A stretch of 64,000 bases of DNA from Megaustenia siamemsis (GCA_032433765.1 JAVIAB010000051.1:51079030-51143029); one strand, 5' to 3'. Counted from the stretch's first letter, positions 21,341-32,257 are shown. Notes: generated by a model from the sequence alone, not told the origin. A program made the numbers and translations.

Positions 21341-23009
21341 TTGTACGAATCAAAACTGATTTGGATTAAACTAAACATAACAATATTAGATAAACATATT
21401 AGAGTTAGTGTAAAAGAAAATTATAACAATTACACAGAATAACGTGCACATTAATATCAAAAGCACGAACAAAGGAACAAACAAATTTAGAGACAGACAG
21501 ACAGATAAACAGATAAACTGGCAGAAATTTAGACAGACAAACCCATTAATATATGGGTAGATAGTGTATAGAAGGAAGGACTATAATACTGTGTACAAAC
21601 GCTATTGTTGACCTGAATGAAATAAAGTATGCAAATACAATTGAAAACAAAGAACAATAGAAAACTATACTTTTTAACATACATAACGAAACCCATATTA
21701 AGCATAATATTGTTGCCAGAATATGGGTAGAGTATGATAACCAGGTAATTTATATTCTAGCCAGTTGGTGTGTTACCTATCCTCTACTACGTCACACTTG
21801 AAATTGTCCACTTTCACTTTTTCATTGATGTGCTCTTTGATGACCGATTTTGCTTCTTCACAATTTATTAGGCAACACAAATCTAAGTGGTAACTTCAGA
21901 ACAAAATGAAACAAAGGATTACTTACAAATATTTAGAACAGTGAGGTCTAAAACAAAATTAAGCTGAATAATGAACATATGAACAGTTGCAAGACTGTCA
22001 CAGCAGTGAAAAATGTGTGATGTGTGAAACTTTCTGCTTCACTAGGAGTATGCACAGCTGGTAATCATGTATCATACCATGACTTTTACCAAAGTCAGAA
22101 TTAAGACAAACAAACCGCAGGCTTGAAAAATGTTTATATTCAGTATTTTGCCTAAACAAGTCTAACAATACGTATGCATCAACCTAGTCCTAGTCATTCA
22201 TCAAACTCATACTTACAACTACACATTCGCGTTAACGTTAACACACCGGAATCACATTCTAAGTTCTCAATATAAGATCACATACTCTTATTCGGTATAA
22301 TACATGTATATTTCCGAACTCTCGAATACTGGAAGCCAAGAGTAAGTAAACAGCTGTTAAAAATTACACTTGAAATTCCACATTCCTGTTCCCAGGCTTG
22401 CAGTACTCACACCAGGCTAACTAGCTAGCCAGTGCCAAGGGGAGAAAACGTCAACATCTGCTACCAAAAAATTGCCCTGGAAAATGGGTTAGCTCCTACC
22501 CAGAGTTATGCAGCCCAAGTCTCGTTACTCATTGGATGATCCTACACTCCCTCGACCAATCAGAACAACTGGCGCCTGCGCTAAGCTCTGATTCTCACTA
22601 AGTGATCAGTATCTGAAGCTCGTGAGGGTTCAGGTGGACACACGGTTGGAGGGAGCAAAAATGGGTCGGGAAATCCATAACACTAACTCAAAAGTGCAAA
22701 CGTTCTAGTTATGATAATCAATACTATGACAACTCAAGTTATCAATTAGCTATAAAAATCGTGACATATGTTCCTTATCTGCAACACCTCTTATACACAA
22801 TCAGTAGGGTTTAAAAAAAAAAAAAAAAGATACATTTCTACAAGTAAAACTAACTAATAAATAAGACCAAATAAGAGCAGTGTGCAAAGTGAGCAAATAA
22901 ATATAAGAGCAAAATGGCACCGATGTGGATTGCAATTCTGAATCAAACTTTTATTTATGGCAAGACATTTCTTCTTCAGATCCTGCCATAAATTCTTACA
23001 GTTGTATCA
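21341..23009. other. No gene seen
   Basis: Mixed sequence with an A-run at 22813-22828. The GC-richer patch at 22390-22670 carries CCAAT-type words (GACCAATCAG, CATTGGATG) but no exon or start codon context that I can support. Confidence 0.4.
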
Positions 23010-23350
23010 AATGAAACTTGTAAACAATGAGAATACCATGGACAGCTAAGAAGAATAATGAAAATGTTCTCAAAGAGGCCAAAGCAAGAAGAGAGCTAAT
23101 ATATAATATTAGGAATAAACAATCATCATTTTTTGGCCATGTAATGAGAAGGGAACGACTGAAATATATTGTAACAACTGGGAGTTCGCATTGAGGGACG
23201 AAGAGATAGAGGGAAGCAAAGAGAAAAAATACCAGACAGCTTAAGAGAGTGGCTTGGCAGAAGGTCAACAACGGATATGATAAATAACTGTCGAGATAGA
23301 AAATTGTGGAGAGATATGATCACCTAAGTCAGCTAGCATGGTACTTGATG
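23010..23350 (+). mobile_element. LINE A 3' fragment
   Basis: GAATACCATGGACAGCTAAG, AATCATCATTTTTTGGCCAT, GTAATGAGAAGGGAACGACT, AGAGATATGATCACCTAAGT and a GATGATG end. Same subfamily as 40985 and 42205. Confidence 0.88.
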
Positions 23351-23509
23351 ATGATGTTGTAACAAGTGACACATGTTAATCAGTGAGTACATCCATTCAA
23401 CTATGACATTCGTCATCGATAGAGGCGCTAAACTCTCGCACTTGAGTATACAAGAGTCGTCATCTAGGAGAAGACAATCTATTTATTTCCATCTCTGCTA
23501 ACCTGAGGC

Positions 23510-23759
23510 TGACCCGCGATAGCTCAGTGGTTAGTGAACTGGACTACAAAGGACAAGAGGTAGGGTTCGATCCCAACCGACGGCTTCCGGGTTCACCCAG
23601 TTTTTAACGGGTATCGAATTTTTTTTTTTCTGGGAAAGTAGAGCGGCACGGGCGTAATACCGACCACATTACCCCAAAAATCATGTGCCGAAGGTCTGTA
23701 AAATCTATGGTTACTAACACCATATTCCATATACGCCACTTGACGTGACGGGGACACTT
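23510..23759 (+). mobile_element. tRNA-derived SINE, full length
   Basis: The head is tRNA-like: an A-box region GATAGCTCAGTGGTTAGTGA and B box GGTTCGATCCC 36 bp on, suitable for RNA polymerase III. The body continues CGGCTTCCGGGTTCACCCAG, GAAAGTAGAGCGGCACGGGC, GTAATACCGACCACATTACC, GGTCTGTAAAA, CATATACGCCACTTGACGTG and ACGGGGACACTTT. Perfect 11-bp duplications TAACCTGAGGC flank it (23499-23509, 23760-23770), showing retrotransposition. Confidence 0.93.
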
Positions 23760-23770
23760 TAACCTGAGGC

Positions 23771-24273
23771 CATTCTCGCACACGGGACAGACTTTAGGAG
23801 TAAATTGAGAGAGCAAATCAGAAAACAGGGTCTCGAAGGAAGTCAGACTCTGTTTTCAATGTCTTTTTGACCGAGTATATACCCTGTGCACTGTAACAAT
23901 GTGGCTTCCGGTTTTTTTTCGGATCAGTGTTTGATTTGAGTATTTACATTTCTTTGTTTATTTCATGATAAGTATTTGTTGACATTTGTGCATTTTTTGT
24001 TTTGTACCCTGATGAAGAATTTTGCTGAAACGTCTTAGTTTGTCTCGTCTCTTTAATTTTTTGAGTCGCTTAATACCATTTGTGTTTATTTTATTAATTT
24101 CTCTCATGCTTTTTCTAAGGCATGACCTAGGTTTCTCCCGTACAAGCAATGTAACAAACAACGAAGTGATGGATCGTGCAATGGGACAACAAACGTGTTC
24201 GCATTCCTCCAGCAACGTCGTCCAAGATGGCTGAATCACCAGTGCATAATTCAGGATGGACAAATTCTTAAAG
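23771..24273. other. Unassigned, Penelope-like 3' motif
   Basis: No coding frame. Contains a CTGATGA...GAAAC motif (24009-24031) described separately and T-rich sequence around it. Confidence 0.4.
24009..24034 (+). ncRNA. Hammerhead-ribozyme-like core (degenerate candidate)
   Basis: CTGATGA at 24009-24015 and GAAAC at 24027-24031, separated by 11 bases, match the spacing of the hammerhead catalytic core. Penelope-like elements are known to carry hammerhead motifs. Stem II (AGAATTTTGCT) pairs weakly and I could not find a convincing stem I/III partner, so activity is doubtful. Confidence 0.25.
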
Positions 24274-24284
24274 ACATCCTACAT

Positions 24285-24548
24285 ACTACTACATAGTAAA
24301 CTAGAGTACCCCCGTCACGCCAAGTGGCGTATAGAGAATATAGTGTTAGTGACCATACATTTTGCAGACCTTCGGCACATGAATTTTAAGGTAATGTGGT
24401 CGGTATTACGGCCGTGCCGCTTTACTTTCCAGAAAAAAATCTGGTACCCATTAAAGGCTGGGTGAACCGGAGGCCATCGGTTGAGATCGAACCTTACCTC
24501 TTGTCCTTTGTAGTCCAGTTCACTAACCACTGAGCTATGGCGGCTCCT
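24285..24548 (-). mobile_element. tRNA-derived SINE, full length
   Basis: Reverse-complement copy of the family with the A box at about 24525-24540 and GTTCGATCTC as a B-box variant near 24485. The flanking ACATCCTACAT at 24274-24284 and 24549-24559 is a perfect 11-bp target duplication. Confidence 0.9.
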
Positions 24549-24642
24549 ACATCCTACATTCTATCTATTGACCTTTCGAGCCGTAACCGGCCCATAGGGC
24601 GTAGACCAAGATACACCTTCTCCTATATGAATTTTTGTTCTA

Positions 24643-25620
24643 GCAGTTTTCTTTTAAAGATATTTTATCAAATCTCGCCATCTGTCTCTGTTCTGTGCAA
24701 GCAGTTCTATCTCATTGAGGGAGCCGATTCCTGCTGCTCTTGCCTCTCTCATCAATGTTCTTCTCAGTGTCTCCCTGGGTCTTCCTCTTTTTCTTTTACC
24801 TGTTGTTTCCCATATGAGGGCTTGCTTTGCTATTTGATTATTATCTCTTCTCATCACATGTCCAACGTATGACCATCGTCTTTTCTTTATTACTGAAGAT
24901 ATTAGTGGTTGATTGGCGATTTCTCTAATTTCCTCGTTTGTTTGAATTCGTTCCATTCTATACCAAGTATTTTCCTTAGACATTTATTTTCGAATGCGTT
25001 CAACTTTGTTTCTATATCTCTTGTTGTTTTCCAGCTTTCACACGCATACGTAAGGGTTGATAGTACATTTGATTTGAATAGCCTAAGTTTTGTGTTTGTG
25101 CTAATGAGTTTTGATTTCCACAACTTTTCAAGGCTTCTGAAAGACATTGCTGCTTTAGCCAGTCTGATTCTAATTTCTTTGCTCGTATCCCCTTCTCGAT
25201 CAATGTGACTTCCAAGATAGATGAAGTGATCGATCTCTTCTACTGGTTTGTTTTCCATGTATATTTTGTCACTTGTTGGAATTAAACTTTTCATGACTTT
25301 AGTCTTTTCATGATTGACCTCAAGCCCAATTTTGCTGGCTATTGATGATAGTTCATTTGTGTTTTCCTGCATCGTTTTTATCTGATTGCTGATGAGAACT
25401 ATGTCATCAGCAAAGTCCAGGTCCTCCAAATGGTCTCCTTGTATCCATTCGATGCCTTTATTACCAGTGCAGCATTTCTTCATTATGAAGTCCATAACAA
25501 TTCCAAATAACAAGGGCAATAAAATACATCCTTGTTTAACCCCAGTTTCTATTGGGAAACATTCGCTCAGTCCTTCCTCTGTTCGAACTGCACATGTGTA
25601 ACCATCATACATGTCTTTGA
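24643..25620 (-). pseudogene. LINE group C reverse transcriptase, 5'-truncated
   Basis: Two overlapping minus frames (25612-24902 and 24983-24654) together give the C-terminal half of a non-LTR polyprotein. Seen in order are TGVKQGCILLPLLFGIVMDF, the catalytic LDFADDIVLIS (FADD box), IGLEVNHEKTKVM, FIYLGSHIDREG, TLTYACESWKTT, RKILGIEWNE, then YVGHVMRRDNNQIAKQAL and GKRKRGRPRETLRRT, and a final DRWRDLI. These motifs and their order resemble the RTE-like group. One frameshift near 24950 breaks the frame, and the endonuclease and RT N-terminus are absent. A minus-strand SINE lies just downstream. Confidence 0.9.
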
Positions 25621-25889
25621 ATTTCTACATACATCCTACATGGAGAGACAATATTTGGCAAAAGAAACCCTTTGTATGCTGCAAAGACGTTCGTTAACTT
25701 GGCATAATATGGATGTGTCTGACTGTGAAGAGCTTGCTAAAGTCAGATCGAGCTGGAGGTTCTGAAAGAGTAAGCGTTTGTGTGAAAGCAGATGAACTCA
25801 GTTTTAGATAGTTACCTGCTCCAAATACAAGAAGTAAAACCAACGTCAAATAAGAATCTTTAAGCCATTGCCTCTATAGACTAATAGAA
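25621..25889. other. No gene seen; possible LINE tail
   Basis: A short plus frame ending LTWHNMDVSDCEELAKVRSS, W at about 25763 resembles the final helix of LINE polyproteins. Too short to assign. Confidence 0.25.
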
Positions 25890-25983
25890 TGCTACTATAA
25901 TTATTAAGACTACTGTTGCTGCTGTATTACTATTACTGCTGCTGCTACTATTACTACTATTACTGCTACTGTTACTACTACAG
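25890..25983. repeat. ACT/CTG trinucleotide tract flanking the palindrome
   Basis: Imperfect (ACT)n with CTG units, directly outside the left palindrome end. The matching array outside the right end is far longer (34421-35370). Confidence 0.85.
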
Positions 25984-26004
25984 TAGTATACAAGGGTCCA
26001 TCTG

Positions 26005-26300
26005 CTTAGTATTTAGACGTAAATTAACAAAGCTATAGAGTAGGCGCATTTCGCGCCTAATGTACACGAGAGACAAGGGGAGTTAAGCGGTCGTGCGACG
26101 GCGTGACCCCTCGGCGCTCCGGCTTGGCTCGTGTGAGCCCGGTCGGCGTGGTGACCTCGGGGCGGATCGCGTGTTGGCGGGTGACCCCTCGGGATTATCT
26201 CGAGTGGTTCGGACAGCGTGCTAGCGGATCGGGGATTATCTCGGTTCGGTGTGACGCTATCGCGCCAGGTAGACGTTAGAAAATATTTATAGCTATGTAG
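26005..26300 (-). repeat. GC-rich subterminal block, left arm
   Basis: Mirrors 34110-34399. It contains CGCGCC/GGCGCG, two GGGATTATCTCG words and two GTGACCCCTCGG words. CpG-dense against the AT-rich surroundings; could hold promoter or transposase-binding sites (inference). Confidence 0.8.
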
Positions 26301-26414
26301 TTGGGTGTCTGCTTAACGTTGTACCATAAATGAAGCATAAGGGTGAAACAGTTAGAGATTACTGGTTAGTCTAAACTGGTAGTGTAAATATGTTCCTCGG
26401 TGTTAGTGGTTCGC

Positions 26415-26454
26415 TATCTCTCTCTCTCTGTCTCTCTCTCTCTCTCTTTCTCTC

Positions 26455-26504
<50 letters not shown>

Positions 26505-26573
26505 TTCCAGCCTAGATTTCCCTCCATTGAAACACTTACTCATTCTCTCCATTTATCCCTATCATCGCGCCTT

Positions 26574-26607
<34 letters not shown>

Positions 26608-26839
26608 TTCTCCCCTATCCTCTCTTAGACTTCTAACCTATCACTCCACCCTCCGCCTCTCCCTTTAGCTCCCGCGCCCTCCCTCATATTTTTAGCGTCC
26701 CTCCTATTGTAACACTTGATTATTCTCACCATTAATACATAGCATCTCGCCTTCTTTCTCATAGGCTTCTCTCGCTCTCTCTCTCTCTCTCTCGCTCTTC
26801 TAACCCCTACTAGACTTCTCTCCTACCATTCCACCTTTC

Positions 26840-26888
<49 letters not shown>

Positions 26889-26890
26889 AC
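26415..26890 (-). repeat. (CT)n arrays, left arm
   Basis: Three or four CT blocks separated by about 60-bp unique spacers. The right arm has the GA complement at 33586-33992 with different tract lengths. Confidence 0.93.
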
Positions 26891-27110
26891 CTCGCCTAGC
26901 GTTCCGCCTTCATTCGTATTTTTACCTTACCACCAGTGTAACACATTAATAACATTGAATATCAATTACAAAAAGACTTGAAATATTTACTTTTTAAAGA
27001 ACCAGTAAGATAAACATATGAAAAACGAAGGAATAATATACTCGACAAGGCTTAACAGACGTACTTTATACACATCACCATTAATACAACTGAAATTCCT
27101 TTAATGATAA
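26800..27110 (-). other. Left-arm-only segment
   Basis: This stretch, including a long CT block and ACATTAATAACATTGAATATC, has no counterpart in the right arm, where similarity jumps at about 33575-33600. No ORF. Confidence 0.7.
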
Positions 27111-27821
27111 CATATCACATCGTTATGAGCTAAGAGAAAAACAGAAAAAAAATTCAACTTACACCGTAAAATATTCCACTACAACACAGACCGCTAGACT
27201 GAACAGTACTATGAAAATAAACGTCCGTGAATCAAGCGCGCTTATAACACGAAGTCTCACATCCGACTAGTTTAAATATAATCTGGTAAATAAAATTTGG
27301 ACGATACTATTCCACCCTCGACTAATATCTAGGTTAACCAATCAGAGAAGAAGATTTCTATCGGACACCCATCAACGAAATGACTGACCTCTGGATTAAC
27401 TAATCAGAGAAGAGGATTACTGTTATCGTGATAACTGACCTCATTTTCAACTTGAAGTGCTGTCGAGTCTGATGCATGGGTTACTTTAAATCGATTCGGC
27501 CCCTGATACAATCCACCTAGCGGGTCAATGGTGAGGGAAATAACACAAGTGGCGGGTTACTTGAAAGCGTTTTGACCCCTGCTGCAATACTAGGAGTTCC
27601 ATGACAGTTATAAATAGTTGGATACAACGAGCAGGAAGTTATATTCAAGGTCCAAAATGTTAGACCAAATCACTAAGATTTTACCGCCAGAACACACAAA
27701 TTTAGGCTCATAGTCAAAAAGTCGACCTTAAAACCATACAAATCTACTCCCATACTCATAAAAGTTAGACACATCAGACAGATAATTACTCCAAACAACA
27801 AAAAGTTAGAACAAATCACGC

Positions 27822-27995
27822 CTCGATCGTTCTCTAACATTGCCACGATCGTTCTTTAACACTGCCTCCAGCGTTCTTCGATCGTTCTCTAACATTACCT
27901 CGAGCGTTCTCTAACATTGCCTCGATCGTTCTCTAACATTACCTCGAGCGTTCTCTAACATTGCCACGATCGTTCTTTAACATTGCCTCCAGCGT
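27822..27995 (-). repeat. 22-bp tandem repeat, left arm
   Basis: Units of CGATCGTTCTCTAACATTGC alternating with CGAGCG/CCAGCG variants. Mirrors 32690-32865 and reads into the 3' end of the polymerase fragment. Confidence 0.9.
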
Positions 27996-28425
27996 TCTCT
28001 TCACAAGTTTCGGTAGGGAACCATTTGTCGTACTGGGAGAAAAACTCGTTAACCCTATCCCTTTTAACGACCCCTTCTAATGATGACTCGCTGAGTGCCA
28101 AGTACAGACTATCTGTATCCATTTCACAGAGTTGAAAGTCGGACCTCTCTACGAATCTATCCAGGAAGTCATAGTAAAATTCCAACATTCGCAATTTGGC
28201 GTACTGGTAGACGAAAAAACCAATCTGTGAAGGAAGATCCCACAGGATACTTCGTTTTCCAAGCGACACCTCATACAGGTCTTCACCAATAGGCGTCATG
28301 GTTTTAAACAGGGGTTATTTACCAACTTTGTTGTATTGGCCCCCTCTTTAACATAGGTCACGTTCACATGTTTCCCCAAATTCGTCAAGGTCTTCCCATA
28401 GGCCGAGAAAAATATTACCACCAGA
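27955..28425 (-). pseudogene. Family B DNA polymerase fragment, left arm
   Basis: Minus-strand copy of the right-arm fragment. The 114-codon frame (28299-27955) keeps LGKRSILWDLPSQIGFFVYQ and the palm motif EMDTDSLYLALSE. A one-base deletion in a C run (four C at about 28311-28314 against five on the right) shifts the upstream YGKTLTNLGKH segment out of frame. One residue differs near the end (KWFPTET against KWFPSET). Only the palm from motif B to just beyond motif C is present, bounded by tandem repeats on both sides, so this copy cannot make an enzyme. Confidence 0.88.
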
Positions 28426-28429
28426 TCAC

Positions 28430-28940
28430 AAAAATGTAGGCAGAAACCTAGGAGGCAAGGTCAGAAACCTAGGAGACAAGGTCAGAAACCTAGGAGGCAA
28501 GGGCAGAAACCAAAGAGGTAAGGGCAGAAACCTAGGAGGCACGGGCAGAAACCTAAGAGGCAAGGGCAGAAACCTAAGAGGTAAAGACAGAAACCTAGGA
28601 GGCAAGGTCAGAAACCTAGGAGGCAAGGGCAGAAACCTAGGAGGCAAGGGCAGAAACCTAAGAGGCAAAGACAGAAACTAGGAGGCAAGGTCAGAAAACT
28701 AGGAGGCAAGGGCAGAAACCTAGGAGGCAAGGGCAGAAACCTAAGAGGCAAGGGCAGAAACCTAAGAGGCAAAGACAGAAACCTAGGAGGCAAGGGCAGA
28801 AACCTAGGAGGCAAGAACAGAAACCTAGGAGGCAAGGGCAGAAACCTACGAGGCAAGGACAGAAACCTAGGAGGCAAGGACATAAATCTAGGAGGCAATG
28901 GCAGAAACCTAAGAGGCAAGGACAGAAAACTAGGAAGCAA
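28430..28940 (-). repeat. 21-bp tandem repeat, left arm, about 24 copies
   Basis: Minus-strand units of CCTAGGTTTCTGCCCTTGCC plus one base, encoding the heptad RFLPLPP in one frame. Two single-base deletions (for example near 28679) break the frame that stays open in the right arm. Confidence 0.95.
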
Positions 28941-29160
28941 AGGCTGAAAAACACTCGTACTGACTAAGGCTTCCAAGGTGTATTTGATTGTCTCCCTATT
29001 TTTGTCTGTATAACCTAATATATCACTTTCATTTAATCTATCGATAAACGTTTCAAAGTCATTTCTGTTGTTAACTAACAAGGGTTTGTCTAACCCTGTC
29101 GCGTTATTTGAGCTTGTGTGTGAAAGTAACGCAGCCCCTGTGTCTCTCTATGTCTTAAAA
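28941..29160 (-). pseudogene. Unidentified coding remnant, left arm
   Basis: Mirror of 31680-31892. The minus strand reads LVNNRNDFETFIDRLNESDI, LGYTDKNRETIKYTLEALVS and runs into the 21-bp repeats. Family unknown. Confidence 0.55.
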
Positions 29161-29439
29161 CTAGATGATGACTATAATTTTAGGTTACACAAATAACACG
29201 TGGATACTAAAAAAAACAACTTTTCGAAAATAGGTTACAAAAGTAACATACTATAACATTAAAGATCTAAGATAACACTTACTTTTATGTGTTTGAAGGT
29301 ACGAGACACATCCATCGTCAACAACTGTAAGCGTATGTCTGATTACAAGCTTCTCAGATATATATACACTTGAAACCCTAGAGGTGTTACTAAAAATAGA
29401 ACTGACCTCTGAGGCAATACCGGATGTGTTACTAAAAAG

Positions 29440-29790
29440 ATTTTGACGTATGATGGCAATTTCATGAGTTTACCCCCTGATCATTTTTAGGGATACGCCC
29501 ATGAAATCGGTAAAAATCGTAAATTTTCACTCTTGGCATAGCCCAAACTCTATTTTAGACATCCCCATTGCAAAAATTTACATTAAAAACCACTTTTAGG
29601 ATTTTACCCCTTATCATTTTTCAGGGTTACGCCCATGGAATCGATCAAAATCGTAAATTTAGCACGTAGGCTTACCTAAAACTTTATTTTAGACATCCCC
29701 ACACCAAAAATTAACTTAAAAATAACTTTTGAAATTGTAACCCCCCTTACCATTTTTTAGGGTTACGCCCCTGAAATCGATAAAAAATTG
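29440..29790 (-). repeat. About 150-bp degenerate repeats, left arm
   Basis: Three units share TTACCCC, ATCATTTTTAGGG.TACGCCC, ATGAAATCG.TAAAAATCGTAA and TTTTAGACATCCCCA. Mirrored at 31045-31400. Confidence 0.85.
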
Positions 29791-30360
29791 AAATATAACC
29801 TCAATGCATATCCCAAACATAATATTTGACACCCCTACATATCAAACTCCATCAAAAAATCAACAAAAACTAGTAGTGGTATAGTGGTTTTTGAGCCGTT
29901 CATACTACGCAGATGTACGGTGCAGCACGTGCAATCGATTAAAAAAATTGAAATATAACCTCAAGGCATACCCCAAATATAATATTTGACACCCCTACAT
30001 ATCAAACTCCATCAAAAAATCAACAAAAACTAGTAGTGGTATAGTGGTTTTTGAGCCGTTCATACTACGCAGATGTACGGTGCAGCACGTGCAATCGATA
30101 AAAAAATTGAAATATAACCTCAAGGCATACCCCAAACATAATATTTGACACCCCTACATATCAAATTCCAACAAAAAAAAACAACAAAAACTAGTAGTGC
30201 TATAGTGGTTTTTGAGCCGTTCATACTACGCAGATGTACGGTGCAGCACGTGCAATCGATAAAAAAAAATTGAAATATAACCTCAAGGCATACCCAAACA
30301 TAATATTTGACACCCCTACATATCAAATTCCAACAAAAAAACAACAAAAAACTAGTAGTA
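29790..30360 (-). repeat. About 160-bp tandem repeats, left of centre
   Basis: Three and a half units containing AAATATAACCTCAAGGCATA, TTTGACACCCCTACATATCA, ACTAGTAGTGGTATAGTGG and GCAGCACGTGCAATCGAT. Inverted partners lie at 30440-31050. Each unit holds a CACGTG core. Confidence 0.93.
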
Positions 30361-30407
30361 AGGAAGGGTGTTTTGTGCTAGGATTTTAACATTTTCACTC
30401 CACTCTA

Positions 30408-30436
30408 GATGTATGGTGCTTTTAGCACCATACATC
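30408..30436. repeat. Central hairpin
   Basis: A perfect 13-bp stem GATGTATGGTGCT (30408-30420) pairs with 30424-30436 around a TTT loop, at the switch point between arms. Confidence 0.92.
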
Positions 30437-30439
30437 TGC

Positions 30440-31050
30440 GTAGTATGCACGGCTCAAAAACCCCTCTTACTACTAGTTTTTTGTTGTTTTTTTTGTGGCA
30501 ATTTGATATGTAGGGGTGTCAAATATTATGTTTGGGGTATGCCTTGAGGTTATATTTCAATTTTTTTTTATCGATTGCACGTGCTGCACCGTACATCTGC
30601 GTAGTATGAAGAGCTCAAAAACCATTATACCACTACTAGTTTTTGTTGTTTTTTTGTTGGAATTTGATATGTAGGGGTGTCAAATATTATGTTTGGGGTA
30701 TGCCTTGAGGTTATATTTCAATTTTTTTATCGATTGCACGTGCTGCACCGTACATCTGCGTAGTATGAACGGCTCAAAAACCACTATACCACTACTAGTT
30801 TTTGTTGATTTTTTGATGGAGTTTGATATGTAGGGGTGACAAATATTATGTTTGGGGTATGCCTTGAGGTTATATTTCAATTTTTTTAATCGATTGCACG
30901 TGCTGCACCGTACATCTGCGTAGTATGAACGGCTCAAAAACCACTATACCACTACTAGTTTTTGTTAATTTTTGATGGAGTTTGATATGTAGGGGTGTCA
31001 AATATTATGCTTGGGGTATGCCTTGAGGTTATATTTCAATTTTTTATCGA
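30440..31050 (+). repeat. About 160-bp tandem repeats, right of centre
   Basis: Inverted counterpart of 29790-30360 with small differences in A/T-run lengths and substitutions (for example GAAGAGCTC against GAACGGCTC near 30608). Confidence 0.93.
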
Positions 31051-31679
31051 TTTCAGGGGCGTAACCCTCAAAAATGGTAAGGGGGGTTACAATTTCAAAA
31101 GTTATTTTTAAGTTAATTTTTGGTGTGGGGATGTCTAAAATAAAGTTTTAGGTAAGCCTACGTGCTAAATTTACGATTTTGATCGATTCCATGGGCGTAA
31201 CCCTGAAAAATGATAAGGGGGTAAAATCCTAAAAGTGGTTTTTAATGTAAATTTTTGCAATGGGGATGTCTAAAATAGAGTTTGGGCTATGCCTAGAGTG
31301 AAAATTTACGATTTTTACCGATTTCATGGGCGTATCCCTAAAAAATGATCAGGGGGTAAACTCATGAAATTGCCATCATACGTCAAAATCTTTTTAGTAA
31401 CACATCCGGTATTGCCTCAGAGGTCAGTTCTATTTTTAGTAACACCTCTAGGGTTTCAAGTGTATATATATCTGAGAAGCTTGTAATCAGACATACGCTT
31501 ACAGTTGTTGACGATGGATGTGTCTCGTACCTTCAAACACATAAAAGTAAGTGTTATCTTAGATCTTTAATGTTATAGTATGTTACTTTTGTAACCTATT
31601 TTCGAAAAGTTGTTTTTTTTAGTATCCACGTGTTATTTGTGTAACCTAAAATTATAGTCATCATCTAGTTTTAAGACAT

Positions 31680-31892
31680 AGAGAGACACAGGGGCTGCGT
31701 TACTTTCACACACAAGCTCAAATAACGCGACAGGGTTAGACAAACCCTTGTTAGTTAACAACAGAAATGACTTTGAAACGTTTATCGATAGATTAAATGA
31801 AAGTGATATATTAGGTTATACAGACAAAAATAGGGAGACAATCAAATACACCTTGGAAGCCTTAGTCAGTACGAGTGTTTTTCAGCCTTTGC
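31680..31892 (+). pseudogene. Unidentified coding remnant, right arm
   Basis: An open frame enters with TGAALLSHTSSNNATGLDKP, LLVNNRNDFETFIDRLNESD, ILGYTDKNRETIKYTLEA, then LVSTSVFQP and continues without a stop into the 21-bp repeats (169 codons from the Met at 31748 to 32257). The first part looks like real, acidic-polar protein. I do not recognise it and cannot say whether it belonged to the same polymerase. Confidence 0.55.
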
Positions 31893-32243
31893 TTCCTAGT
31901 TTTCTGTCCTTGCCTCTTAGGTTTCTGCCATTGCCTCCTAGATTTATGTCCTTGCCTCGTAGGTTTCTGCCCTTGCCTCCTAGGTTTCTGTCTTTGCCTC
32001 TTAGGTTTCTGCCCTTGCCTCTTAGGTTTCTGCCGTTGCCTCCTAGGTTTCTGCCCTTGCCTCCTCGGTTTCTGACCTTGCCTCCTAGGTTTCTGTCTTT
32101 ACCTCTTAGGTTTCTGCCCTTGCCTCTTAGGTTTCTGCCCGTGCCTCCTAGGTTTCTGCCCTTACCTCTTTGGTTTCTGCCCTTGCCTCCTAGGTTTCTG
32201 ACCTTGTCTCCTAGGTTTCTGACCTTGCCTCCTAGGTTTCTGC
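31893..32243 (+). repeat. 21-bp tandem repeat, right arm, about 17 copies
   Basis: Encodes repeated R-F-L-P-L-P-P/L heptads in frame with the upstream remnant. It is about 160 bp shorter than the left-arm array, so copy number has changed since the arms formed. Confidence 0.95.
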
Positions 32244-32257
32244 CTACATTTTTGTGA

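Noticed and set aside
22520..22670. CCAAT-box promoter
   Set aside because: CCAAT-like words and slightly higher GC exist, but no start codon, exon or TATA context nearby supports a promoter.
23510..23600. tRNA gene call at the A/B-box region
   Set aside because: The promoter boxes belong to a SINE with a long body, T-rich tail and target duplications; no clean cloverleaf was folded. The same applies to 24285, 43609, 62092 and 62871.
28426..29081. Leu/Pro/Phe/Cys-rich ORFs as membrane proteins
   Set aside because: Encoded by the 21-bp repeat; alternative frames give equally long, meaningless peptides.
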